Below are positions 54,095 to 61,938 of a stretch of DNA of 64,000 nt, one piece after another (within the stretch, counting starts at the first letter, position 1; every line of letters starts with the position of its first letter). Both the position numbers and the translations under genes were made by a program. This DNA comes from Vulcanimicrobium alpinum. GTDB taxonomy: Bacteria > Vulcanimicrobiota > Vulcanimicrobiia > Vulcanimicrobiales > Vulcanimicrobiaceae. Location of the stretch: positions 124,001 to 188,000 of the forward strand of contig NZ_AP025523.1 of the NCBI RefSeq assembly GCF_027923555.1. Reading direction: 5' to 3'. The notes beneath the pieces are model-generated. The model searched no databases. It saw nothing but the letters and a program-made list of their open reading frames with translations, and was not told the origin of the DNA.

Positions 54095-55419
54095 TCGCTC
54101 ATGTCCTCCAGCGCAGCGAGCTGGACGAGCTCGCCGTCGCCGAGCGCCTGCAGTTCGAAGAGTTCGTCGAGCATCCGCGCGTGCGTCATCGCTTCGGCGC
54201 GGTTCTCGACGGCTTTGCCGCGGATGCGCGTGATCGCCGAGTGCAGCAGCTTCGAGACGATCGTCATCGACATCCCGGTGATGAGGATCTTCTCGCGCTC
54301 CGTCAACTCCGGACAGCGCCCGAAGAGGCGCGCCAGTTCGGCTTCGCGGATCGCTTCGGTCTTCTGCACCAGCGACGCGATCACCGGAACGGCGACGCGC
54401 GACTGGTACCACTGCTGGAAGCGCTCGACGTGTCCGGCGATGATCTCTTCGACCAGCGGGATCGCCTCGCGCCGCTTCTCGAGCGTGACGTCGATCAGTC
54501 CCTTGAGCGCGTCGACGTCGACCAGCCCGACGCCGGCGATCCGCGTGACCTCGGGATCGACGTCGCGCGGCACCGCGATGTCGACGATGAAGAGCGGCCG
54601 CGACGGCCGCGCCAGCATCGCTTCGGCGACGTTGCCGGGGGTGACGATGAAATGCGAGGCGCCAGTCGAGGTGACGACGACGTCGGCGTCCTTGAGCGCG
54701 TTGACGAGCCCCGGCATCTCCGCGACGCGCGCGACGCCGCCCAGGTTCTGGGCGACGTCCTGCGCCCGCGCGTGCGAACGGTTGAGGACGATGATGTCGC
54801 TTGCGCCGTCGTCGCGCAAACGCCGCGCCGCGAGCGACCCCATCTTCCCGGCGCCGACGACGAGGACGCTCTTCCCGTCGAGTTCGCCGACGTGCTGTTT
54901 CGCGAACGCCACCGCCGCCGTCGCGATCGACGTCGATTCGCCGGAGATCGAGGTGTGCGTGCGCGCCGCCTTGCCGGCTTCGAGCGCTTCGCGGAAGAGG
55001 GTGTGCAGGGTCTTGCCCAGCGAACGCGCGCGCTGCGCCTGGACGTACGCGTCCTTCACCTGGCCGAGGATCTCGGCTTCGCCGATCAGCATCGAGTCGA
55101 GCCCGGTGCTGACGCGGAAGAGATGGTCGATCGCCTGCGTCCCCAGCAGCGTGTACATGTACGAATCCATGTCGTTCACGTCGCCGTGCCGGAAGTTGTT
55201 CAGGAACGTGCGCAGCTGGCCGACGCCGGCCTCGTAGTCTTCGAGCTCGGCGTAGATCTCGAGCCGTCCGCAGGTCTGCAGCATCAGCGCTTCGCGCACC
55301 GCCTGGTAATCGCGCAGCGCGATCAGCGCCTCGCCCATCTTCTGCGGCGGAAACGCATGCCGCTCGCGCACGTCGACCGGCGCGGTGTTGTGCGAAAGGC
55401 CCAGACACACTAGAGGCAT
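54091..55419 (-). CDS. hemA: Glutamyl-tRNA reductase
   Basis: 442 residues. First step of the C5 pathway: glutamyl-tRNA to glutamate-1-semialdehyde with NADPH. LGLSHNTAPVDVRER at the N-terminus, the catalytic-Cys segment LMLQTCGRLEIYAE, DSMLIGEAEILGQVKDAY, VLVVGAGKMGSLAARRL (NADPH fold), FIVDIAVPRDVDPEV and a C-terminal helical dimerisation domain. The usual Asn after the catalytic Cys (TCNR) is Gly here. ATG start overlaps the hemL end by 10 nt. Confidence 0.95.
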   Translation of the reverse strand: MPLVCLGLSHNTAPVDVRERHAFPPQKMGEALIALRDYQAVREALMLQTCGRLEIYAELEDYEAGVGQLRTFLNNFRHGDVNDMDSYMYTLLGTQAIDHLFRVSTGLDSMLIGEAEILGQVKDAYVQAQRARSLGKTLHTLFREALEAGKAARTHTSISGESTSIATAAVAFAKQHVGELDGKSVLVVGAGKMGSLAARRLRDDGASDIIVLNRSHARAQDVAQNLGGVARVAEMPGLVNALKDADVVVTSTGASHFIVTPGNVAEAMLARPSRPLFIVDIAVPRDVDPEVTRIAGVGLVDVDALKGLIDVTLEKRREAIPLVEEIIAGHVERFQQWYQSRVAVPVIASLVQKTEAIREAELARLFGRCPELTEREKILITGMSMTIVSKLLHSAITRIRGKAVENRAEAMTHARMLDELFELQALGDGELVQLAALEDMSE

Positions 55420-56723
55420 ACAGCGTCACCCGGAGCCTGTTGTAGGGTCGCCGCGAGCGCATCGTCGGCGAGCTCGATGGTGCGGTCGATCTCGGCGCGG
55501 TCGTGTGCGAGCGACAAGAAGCCTGCCTCGAACTGCGATGGCGCGAAATACACCCCGCGATCGAGCATCGCGTGGAAGAAGCGCGCGTAGAGCGCGGTAT
55601 CCGCCGTCTTGGCGCCGGCGAGATCCGTCACCGGACCATCCGTGAAGAAGAAGCCGAACATCGATCCTGCCGCCCCGACCCAGTGCGGGACGCTGCGCCG
55701 GCGGAACACCTCCGCCATCCCGGAGCACAACCGCGTCGCAAGCCCTTCGAGATGCGCGAAGGTCGTGTCCGAGAGAAGTCGCAAGGTCGCGATCCCGGCG
55801 CTCATCGCCATCGGATTCCCCGAGAGCGTTCCGGCCTGGAACACGTCGCCGTCGGGGGTGAGATGGTCGAGGATCTCGGCCGTCCCGCCGAACGCGCCGA
55901 CCGGCAGGCCGCCGCCGATCACCTTGCCGAGCGTCGTGATGTCGGGAAGCACGCCCTCGCGCTTCTGCACGCCGCCCATTCCGACCCGAAAGCCGGTCAT
56001 CACTTCGTCGAAGATCAGCAGCGCGCCGAACTCGCGGGTGAGCGTGCGCAGCGCAGCGAGAAACCCCGGCAGCGGCTGGACGAACCCCATGTTGCCGACG
56101 CACGGCTCGACGATCACCGCCGCGATCTGCTCGGGATTGTGCTCGAACGCGGCGCGCACCGCGGCCGCGTCGTTGTAGGGCACGATGAGCGTGTCGCGCG
56201 CGGTCGCGGCCGGGACGCCCTTTGAGTTGGGAACGCCCGTCGTGAGCGCGCTCGAGCCGGCCGCGATCAAGAACGGGTCGGCGCAGCCGTGATAGCAGCC
56301 CTCGAACTTGATGAACTTGTCGCGGCCGGTATAGCCGCGCGCGAGCCGGATCGCGTTCGCGGTCGCTTCGGTCCCCGACGAGCAAAAGCGCACCTTGTCG
56401 ATCGACGGGACCGCGGCGACGATCATCCGCGCGAGTTCGGTCTCGTATTCGGTCGGCGTCCCGTACGACGTCCCGCGCGTTGCTGCTTCCTGGAGCGCGC
56501 GCACCACGTCCGGATGCGCGTGACCGGCGATCATCGGACCCCACGAGAGGACGTAGTCGAGATAGTCGTTGCCGTCGACGTCGGTCAGGTACGCGCCCTT
56601 CGCCGAACGCATGAAGACCGGCGTCCCGCCGACGCCTTTGAACGCACGGACCGTCGAGTTGACGCCGCCCGGGATCACGCGTTTGGCGGCCGCGAACGCC
56701 GTGTCGCTGCCGCTGCGGTTCAT
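55410..56723 (-). CDS. hemL: Glutamate-1-semialdehyde 2,1-aminomutase
   Basis: 437 residues, PLP enzyme that converts glutamate-1-semialdehyde to 5-aminolevulinate. RVIPGGVNSTVRAFKGVGGT at the N-terminus, VRFCSSGTEATANAIRLARG, EGCYHGCADPFL, LIFDEVMTGFRVG and the PLP-Lys segment TTLGKVIGGGLPVGAFGG. ATG start overlaps the mobA stop (ATGA). Confidence 0.97.
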   Translation of the reverse strand: MNRSGSDTAFAAAKRVIPGGVNSTVRAFKGVGGTPVFMRSAKGAYLTDVDGNDYLDYVLSWGPMIAGHAHPDVVRALQEAATRGTSYGTPTEYETELARMIVAAVPSIDKVRFCSSGTEATANAIRLARGYTGRDKFIKFEGCYHGCADPFLIAAGSSALTTGVPNSKGVPAATARDTLIVPYNDAAAVRAAFEHNPEQIAAVIVEPCVGNMGFVQPLPGFLAALRTLTREFGALLIFDEVMTGFRVGMGGVQKREGVLPDITTLGKVIGGGLPVGAFGGTAEILDHLTPDGDVFQAGTLSGNPMAMSAGIATLRLLSDTTFAHLEGLATRLCSGMAEVFRRRSVPHWVGAAGSMFGFFFTDGPVTDLAGAKTADTALYARFFHAMLDRGVYFAPSQFEAGFLSLAHDRAEIDRTIELADDALAATLQQAPGDAVCL

Positions 56724-57322
56724 GCGAGGGCTCCGCGCAGCGCGTCGTACTCCGCGGGCGTGTTGACGTTCGCGAGCACGCGCTGATCCTGCACCGGCAC
56801 GAACCGCGTGCGCAGGCGGTCGATCACCAGCCGCAGTGCGCCGCTGCCGCCGAGCAGCACCGGAAGACCTTCGCGCACGAACGCGTCGCGCCGGTACAGC
56901 GCGGCGAGCGGCTCGATCCGCCGGTTCGCCTCGTCGTGCGTGGGGACGATCGCGTCGAGCGACGGCGCGGCGTACGAGGCCAGCCGCGCCGCGAACGCGG
57001 CGTCGACGAACGGCGCGTCGCCGGCGACGGCGAATACCCACTCGGTACGCATCTCGCTCATCGTCGAGATCAGTCCCGAGAGCGGACCGCGCAGCGGCCA
57101 GCGGTCGACGACCATCGGCGCGTCGAGGTCGATCTCGGGCGGCAGCGTTCCCTTGGTGGAGATCCACGTCTCGCCGGCCGGCGAGACGTTGCGATAGACG
57201 CGCACGAGCATCGGCACGTCGCCGACCGCGAGCGTCAGCTTCCCCGGCAGGCGCGTCGCTTCGCCGCCGGCGAGGATGCAGACGCCGATCGCGGTATCGC
57301 CGGGATGCTGCTGCGGATCCAT
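56720..57322 (-). CDS. mobA: Molybdenum cofactor guanylyltransferase (MobA-like)
   Basis: 200 residues. GTP-transfer fold: ILAGGEATRLPGKLTLAVGD near the N-terminus (the pyrophosphorylase LAGG-x(n)-K signature), GPLSGLISTMSEM, VFAVAGDAPFVD (metal-binding Asp), IEPLAALYRRD and VNTPAEYDALRG. It would make the bis-MGD cofactor that the formate dehydrogenase in this window needs. The glycine-rich loop is GGEATR rather than GGxSxRMG, so a related nucleotidyltransferase is possible. Embedded in the tetrapyrrole operon, with coupled starts on both sides. Confidence 0.82.
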   Translation of the reverse strand: MDPQQHPGDTAIGVCILAGGEATRLPGKLTLAVGDVPMLVRVYRNVSPAGETWISTKGTLPPEIDLDAPMVVDRWPLRGPLSGLISTMSEMRTEWVFAVAGDAPFVDAAFAARLASYAAPSLDAIVPTHDEANRRIEPLAALYRRDAFVREGLPVLLGGSGALRLVIDRLRTRFVPVQDQRVLANVNTPAEYDALRGALA

Positions 57323-58317
57323 CACCGTGTTCTCTGCAGATAGCCTTTGGCGAAGTAGGTGATGATGATGTCGGCGCCGGCGCGCGTCATCGCGGTGAGC
57401 GTCTCGTCGACCGCGCGTTCCTCGTCGATCCAGCCGCGTTCGGCCGCGGCCTTGATCATCGAGTACTCGCCGCTGACGTGGTAGACGGCGACGGGGACGT
57501 CGGTCATCGCGCGCACCTCGCGCACGACGTCGAGATACGCCATCGCCGGCTTGACCATCACGATGTCGGCGCCTTCGTCGAGATCGAGCTGCACTTCTTT
57601 GAGCGCCTCGCGACCGTTCGCCGGATCCATCTGATAGGTGCGGCGGTCGCCGAACGACGGCGTCGACTCGGCCGCTTCGCGGAACGGGCCGTAGAACGCC
57701 GACGCGTACTTCGCGGCGTACGACATGATCGCGACCTTGGTGAAGCCCTCGTCGTCGAGCGCGGTGCGGATCGCGGCGACGCGGCCGTCCATCATGTCGG
57801 AGGGCGCGACGATGTCGACGCCGCTGCGCGCGTACGTCAGCGCCGTCTTCGCCAGCACCTCGAGCGTGGCGTCGTTGTCGACGTCGCCGGCGGGATCGAG
57901 GATCCCGCAGTGCCCGTGATCGGTGTACTCGCAGTTGCAGAGGTCGGCGATCACCAGCAGGTGCGGCAGCGCGTCTTTGATCGCGCGCGCGGCACGCTGA
58001 ACGATCCCGTTGGGATCGTGATTGACGGTCGCGTACGCGTCCTTGTCGGCGGCGTCGGGGATCCCGAACAGCAGGACGGAGCGCACGCCGGCCGCGTCGA
58101 GTTCGCGGCACTCGGCGACGACGGTGTCGACCGAGTAGCGGTTGACCCCGGGCATCGAGCCGATCGGCTGGATTACGCCCGCGCCTTCGACGATGAACAG
58201 CGGCTGCACGAGGCCGTCGCGGTTGACGCGCGTCTCGCGCACCAGCGCACGCATCGCCGCACTCGACCTCAGGCGCCTCGGGCGGGCGACGATCCGGGTT
58301 CGCTCGGCGACGTTCAT
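57322..58317 (-). CDS. hemB: Delta-aminolevulinic acid dehydratase (porphobilinogen synthase)
   Basis: 331 residues. Condenses two 5-aminolevulinates to porphobilinogen. Cys-rich metal site ADLCNCEYTDHGHCG (zinc type), VAPSDMMDGRVAAIR, first active-site Lys in KVAIMSYAAKYASAFYGPFR, second (Schiff base) in DIVMVKPAMAYLDV, then YHVSGEYSMIKAAAERGWID. ATG start overlaps the stop of the upstream fusion gene (ATGA). Confidence 0.97.
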   Translation of the reverse strand: MNVAERTRIVARPRRLRSSAAMRALVRETRVNRDGLVQPLFIVEGAGVIQPIGSMPGVNRYSVDTVVAECRELDAAGVRSVLLFGIPDAADKDAYATVNHDPNGIVQRAARAIKDALPHLLVIADLCNCEYTDHGHCGILDPAGDVDNDATLEVLAKTALTYARSGVDIVAPSDMMDGRVAAIRTALDDEGFTKVAIMSYAAKYASAFYGPFREAAESTPSFGDRRTYQMDPANGREALKEVQLDLDEGADIVMVKPAMAYLDVVREVRAMTDVPVAVYHVSGEYSMIKAAAERGWIDEERAVDETLTAMTRAGADIIITYFAKGYLQRTR

Positions 58318-60239
58318 GCCCCGTTCTCCAGCAAGTAGAGCATCACGGTCTGTACGAACGCGCCGACCTCCGGAGAGGCTGCGACGACGTCCGGGTGCCA
58401 GCCGTGCGCCCCGGCGGTCTCCGACGATGACGGTCCCATCGCGGCGATCACCGGCCGGTGTCCATCGTGCCGCAGGCCGTCGAGGTACTCCGTGATGACA
58501 CTCACGGAGCCCGACGAGGGGAATAGCACGACGTGCGGGACCCGCCCTTCCAGGGCCGTTCTGGCGACCGCGCTGTCGGGCGCTTCGATTACCTCGGCGC
58601 CGGCCTCGCGCAGCGCCGGCGCGATCCGGCTCGGCCGGTCCTGGGTCCGCGGGAGCAGCACGACGCGTCCCGTCAGCGGTCCGCCGCCGAGCAGCGCCGT
58701 CCCGCCGGCGGCCAGAAGTTCGCGCGCGAGCCCCACGGCGACCGCTTCGGCAGCCGCAACGTCGCCGAGGGCGAGGCGCGCGGCGGCGGTGCTGCGCAGG
58801 ACGGTCGTTCCGTCGGCGGCGGCGATCGCGCCGCCCATCTGCAGGCGCCCGTCGGCCCAGGTCGCGTGGGCGCCGACCGGTGCCTGACACCCGCCGCGGA
58901 GGGTCCGCAGGAACGCGCGCTCGGCCCGGACCGCGATCGAGGTCGCGGGATCGCCGAGGACGGCATCGAGACGGGCGGCGAGCGGATCGCCGTCGCGGGT
59001 CTCGATCCCGAGCGCCCCTTGTGCGACCGCCGGCGTGACCTGGTCGACCGGGAACGGGACGGTGTACGCGGCCCGCAGGCCGAGACGGTTCATTCCGGCG
59101 CAGGCCAGCACGATCGCGTCGTACTCGCCCTCGCGCAGCTTGCGCAGGCGCGTGTCGACGTTGCCGCGGACGTCGTCGTAGACGAGGTCGGGGCGCAGCG
59201 CGCGCAGCTGCGCGCGCCGGCGCGGCGACGACGTGCCGACCCGCGCGCCGGGCGGAAGGTCGGCGAACGTCGCGTAGCGTTCGCTGCAGTACGCGTCGCG
59301 CGCATCCTCGCGCTTGGTCACCGCCGCCAGCGTCATGTCGTCGGCGAGCGTGCTCGGCAGATCTTTGCACGAGTGGACCGCGTAGTCGGCCCGGCGTTCG
59401 CGCAGCGCCAGCTCGAGTTCTTTGACGAAGACGTTGTCGGTGCCGATCGCCGCGATCGAGCGGTCCTGCACGGCGTCGCCGCGCGTGGTGACGTTGAGCA
59501 CCGTCGACGCGATCCCGGCCTCGGCGAGCGCGGCCATGATCGCGCGGGTCTGCGTCATCGCGAGCAGGCTGGCGCGCGAAGCGCAGATCAGCGGGCGAGT
59601 TTCGGCGGGGACGACCCCGGCCAGCGTATCCACGGCGCGTTCCACCTCATGTTCGACGGCGCCCGGCGGCATCGCGGCGAGCTCGTCGACGTCGCGTTCG
59701 GCGAAGTGGCGCATCACCGCTGCCCGCCGGTCCGGCGGGACGACGATCTGCACCCGGTCCCGCAGCGCGCCCAGCGTTGCGGCCGCCCGCGCGTAGCGCG
59801 CGTCGAACTGCAGGGCGAGCTCGTCGCGGATCCGCTTGGTGAAGGACGGCGAGAGCCCGCCTGAGTCGACGGTGACGGTCAGCGGGCCGGCGCGGTGCAC
59901 CGCGGGGGTCGCGAAGTCCCCTCGGCCGGCGTCGGAGGCGTCGTTCACGAGGATCCCGGCGTCGCGGGCGTCGTGCGCGATCGCGGCGTTCGCCGCGTCG
60001 TCGTCGGTGGCGGCGAACGCGAGCAGCGCGCCGGCGAGGTCGCCGCGCTGGTACCGCCGCGGCTGCCACGCGATCCGGTGCGCCGCGGCGAGCGCGGCGA
60101 GGCCGCCGCTGAGCGCGGGGCTCACAACGGTGACGGCGGCGCCGGCGTCGAGCAAGGCGCGAACCTTGCGCTCGGCGACGCTGCCGCCGCCGGCGACCAC
60201 CACGGGCCGGCCGTTCAGCGAAAGGGCGACGGGATACAC
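58314..60239 (-). CDS. Triple fusion: precorrin-2 dehydrogenase, porphobilinogen deaminase, truncated uroporphyrinogen-III synthase-like domain
   Basis: 641 residues from GTG 60239. Residues 1-about 205: NAD-dependent CysG-B/SirC domain (LNGRPVVVAGGGSVAERK, ILVNDASDAGRGDFATPAV, SGGLSPSFTKRIRDEL), which oxidises precorrin-2 to sirohydrochlorin. About 216-520: HemC (RPLICASRASLLAMTQT, catalytic Asp293 in HSCKDLPSTL, GTSSPRRRAQLRAL, dipyrromethane Cys451 in LRGGCQAPVG). About 524-641: a HemD-like segment (GRVVLLPRTQDRPSRIAPAL, then VVLFPSSGSVSVITEYLDG, IAAMGPSSSETAG) that keeps the first and last parts of the fold and lacks the middle domain. First gene of the operon; start 19 nt from a divergent gene. 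Confidence 0.92.
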   Translation of the reverse strand: MYPVALSLNGRPVVVAGGGSVAERKVRALLDAGAAVTVVSPALSGGLAALAAAHRIAWQPRRYQRGDLAGALLAFAATDDDAANAAIAHDARDAGILVNDASDAGRGDFATPAVHRAGPLTVTVDSGGLSPSFTKRIRDELALQFDARYARAAATLGALRDRVQIVVPPDRRAAVMRHFAERDVDELAAMPPGAVEHEVERAVDTLAGVVPAETRPLICASRASLLAMTQTRAIMAALAEAGIASTVLNVTTRGDAVQDRSIAAIGTDNVFVKELELALRERRADYAVHSCKDLPSTLADDMTLAAVTKREDARDAYCSERYATFADLPPGARVGTSSPRRRAQLRALRPDLVYDDVRGNVDTRLRKLREGEYDAIVLACAGMNRLGLRAAYTVPFPVDQVTPAVAQGALGIETRDGDPLAARLDAVLGDPATSIAVRAERAFLRTLRGGCQAPVGAHATWADGRLQMGGAIAAADGTTVLRSTAAARLALGDVAAAEAVAVGLARELLAAGGTALLGGGPLTGRVVLLPRTQDRPSRIAPALREAGAEVIEAPDSAVARTALEGRVPHVVLFPSSGSVSVITEYLDGLRHDGHRPVIAAMGPSSSETAGAHGWHPDVVAASPEVGAFVQTVMLYLLENGA

Positions 60240-60258
60240 AAGCCCTATCTTCCAGCAG

Positions 60259-61911
60259 ATGCGATCCGTCCCCGCGCGCGCGGCACTCCTCGGTGCGCTC
60301 TTCGCCGCGCTCGTTACCCTGCCGGGGCTCGGAATCGGGACGCTGTGGGACAACAGCGAGACGGCATACGGGGAAGTCGCGCGCGAGATCCTGCTGACGC
60401 ACGATTGGGTCGTCATGCACCTCAACGGTCAGCCGTGGTTCGTCCAGCCGCCGCTCTACTTCTGGATCGCAGCGGCGCTGGCGAAAGCGTTCGGCGTCAC
60501 CGCGTTTGCCCTGCGGCTGCCGAGCGCGCTGGCGACGATCGCGATGGGCGGTGCGGTCGGCTACGCCACCGCGCGCATCGCCGGCGGCCGGGCGGGGATG
60601 GTCGCGGCGATCGTGCTCTCGACCAGTCTCATGCAGGCGATCGTCGGCCGGCTCGCGATCATGGACGCGCTGCTCGACTTCGCGATCGCGGCGGCCGTGC
60701 TGTGGTGGTACCGTGCCTTCGAGCCCTCGGGGAGCGTGCATCGCCGCGATACCGCGTTCGTCTGCGGTGCGCTCGCGCTCGCGGTGGGGACGCTCGCGAA
60801 GGGTCCGGTTGCGCCGGTGATCGCGGTGCTGGTGATCGGTGCGTGGGCGTGGTGGGAACGGCGCGCGGGCAGGATCGCCGCGCCGAGCCTGCGCGCCGCG
60901 ATCGTCGCGCTGATCGCCTACGTCGCCGTCACGCTGCCGTGGTTCGTCGCGCTCGGTGCGCGCGTCGGCCCCGGCGCGATCGGCGAATTGATCGGACATT
61001 ACACGGTCGGACGCTACACCGGCGTGATCGAAAACCAGCGCGGTCCGTTCTGGTATTACGTCCCGGTCGTGATCCTCGGATTCTTTCCGTGGATCGCGTT
61101 CGTTCCGGCGGCGCTCGCCGCGGCGCTGCGCGAAGCGCGCCGTCCCGACGGCGCGTTCGCGCGGTTCGCGCTCGCGTGGACGATCGTCCCGTTCGTCTTC
61201 TTCAGTTTCGCGAGCACGAAGCTGCCGAACTACGTTGCGCTGATGCTGCCCGCGCTCGCGATCCTCGTCGCGCTGTGGTTCGAACGCGTGCGCGCCGGCG
61301 CCGATCATCGCGCCGCGCTCGTCTCCGCCGCGACGATCCCCGTCTTCATCGGCTGCGTCGGCGTCGCGATGGCGATCTTCTCGCACACCAACAAACTCGA
61401 CGTCGATCTGCCCGCGCTGATGCCGCCGCTCCTGTTTCTCGGCGTCGCGATGCTGATCGGATCGCTGCTCACCGTGACCGCGGTCGCGCGCCCGTCGACG
61501 GCGGCGTGGTCGCCGTACGTGCTGGCGGTGACCAGCGGTGCGCTGGTGCTGTTCATCGCGATCGTCGCCGAGCCTATCGCCGAACCGCTCAAACCGATCC
61601 CGCCGATCGCCCGCACGATCGACGTGCAGCGCCGCGCCCGCGACATCGTCGGCGTGCACGGCGTCAGCGGCGGGAACGCGCTGGTGTTCTACACCGCGCC
61701 GCCGGTGCTCGACGTCGCGCGCAACGCCGACTTCGTCGCCGCGATCTGCCCCGGCGGCGCGGCGTGGGTCGTCGCCAGCCCCGTCGAAGCGGAACGGCTC
61801 GCGACGATTGCCCGGGCGCGCGGCCGCACCGCCGAGATCACCGACGCCGCGCCGCCGGCGCACCCGAAAGCCGCGCTGATCCACGTCTACGGCGCACCCT
61901 GCCGCACCTGA
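60259..61911 (+). CDS. ArnT-like membrane glycosyltransferase
   Basis: 550 residues with about 12 hydrophobic helices and a small C-terminal soluble part. GT-C/GT83 features: LWDNSETAYGEVAREILLTH (catalytic acidic loop), VQPPLYFWIAAALAKAFGV, LAIMDALLDF and FASTKLPNYVALMLPALAIL. It would transfer a sugar from polyprenyl phosphate to a cell-envelope acceptor; which one is unknown. ATG 60259. It is divergent from the tetrapyrrole operon with only 19 nt between starts. Confidence 0.87.
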   Translation: MRSVPARAALLGALFAALVTLPGLGIGTLWDNSETAYGEVAREILLTHDWVVMHLNGQPWFVQPPLYFWIAAALAKAFGVTAFALRLPSALATIAMGGAVGYATARIAGGRAGMVAAIVLSTSLMQAIVGRLAIMDALLDFAIAAAVLWWYRAFEPSGSVHRRDTAFVCGALALAVGTLAKGPVAPVIAVLVIGAWAWWERRAGRIAAPSLRAAIVALIAYVAVTLPWFVALGARVGPGAIGELIGHYTVGRYTGVIENQRGPFWYYVPVVILGFFPWIAFVPAALAAALREARRPDGAFARFALAWTIVPFVFFSFASTKLPNYVALMLPALAILVALWFERVRAGADHRAALVSAATIPVFIGCVGVAMAIFSHTNKLDVDLPALMPPLLFLGVAMLIGSLLTVTAVARPSTAAWSPYVLAVTSGALVLFIAIVAEPIAEPLKPIPPIARTIDVQRRARDIVGVHGVSGGNALVFYTAPPVLDVARNADFVAAICPGGAAWVVASPVEAERLATIARARGRTAEITDAAPPAHPKAALIHVYGAPCRT

Positions 61912-61938
61912 GTTCGTCGAAGGCGCGCCGCCGCAACG

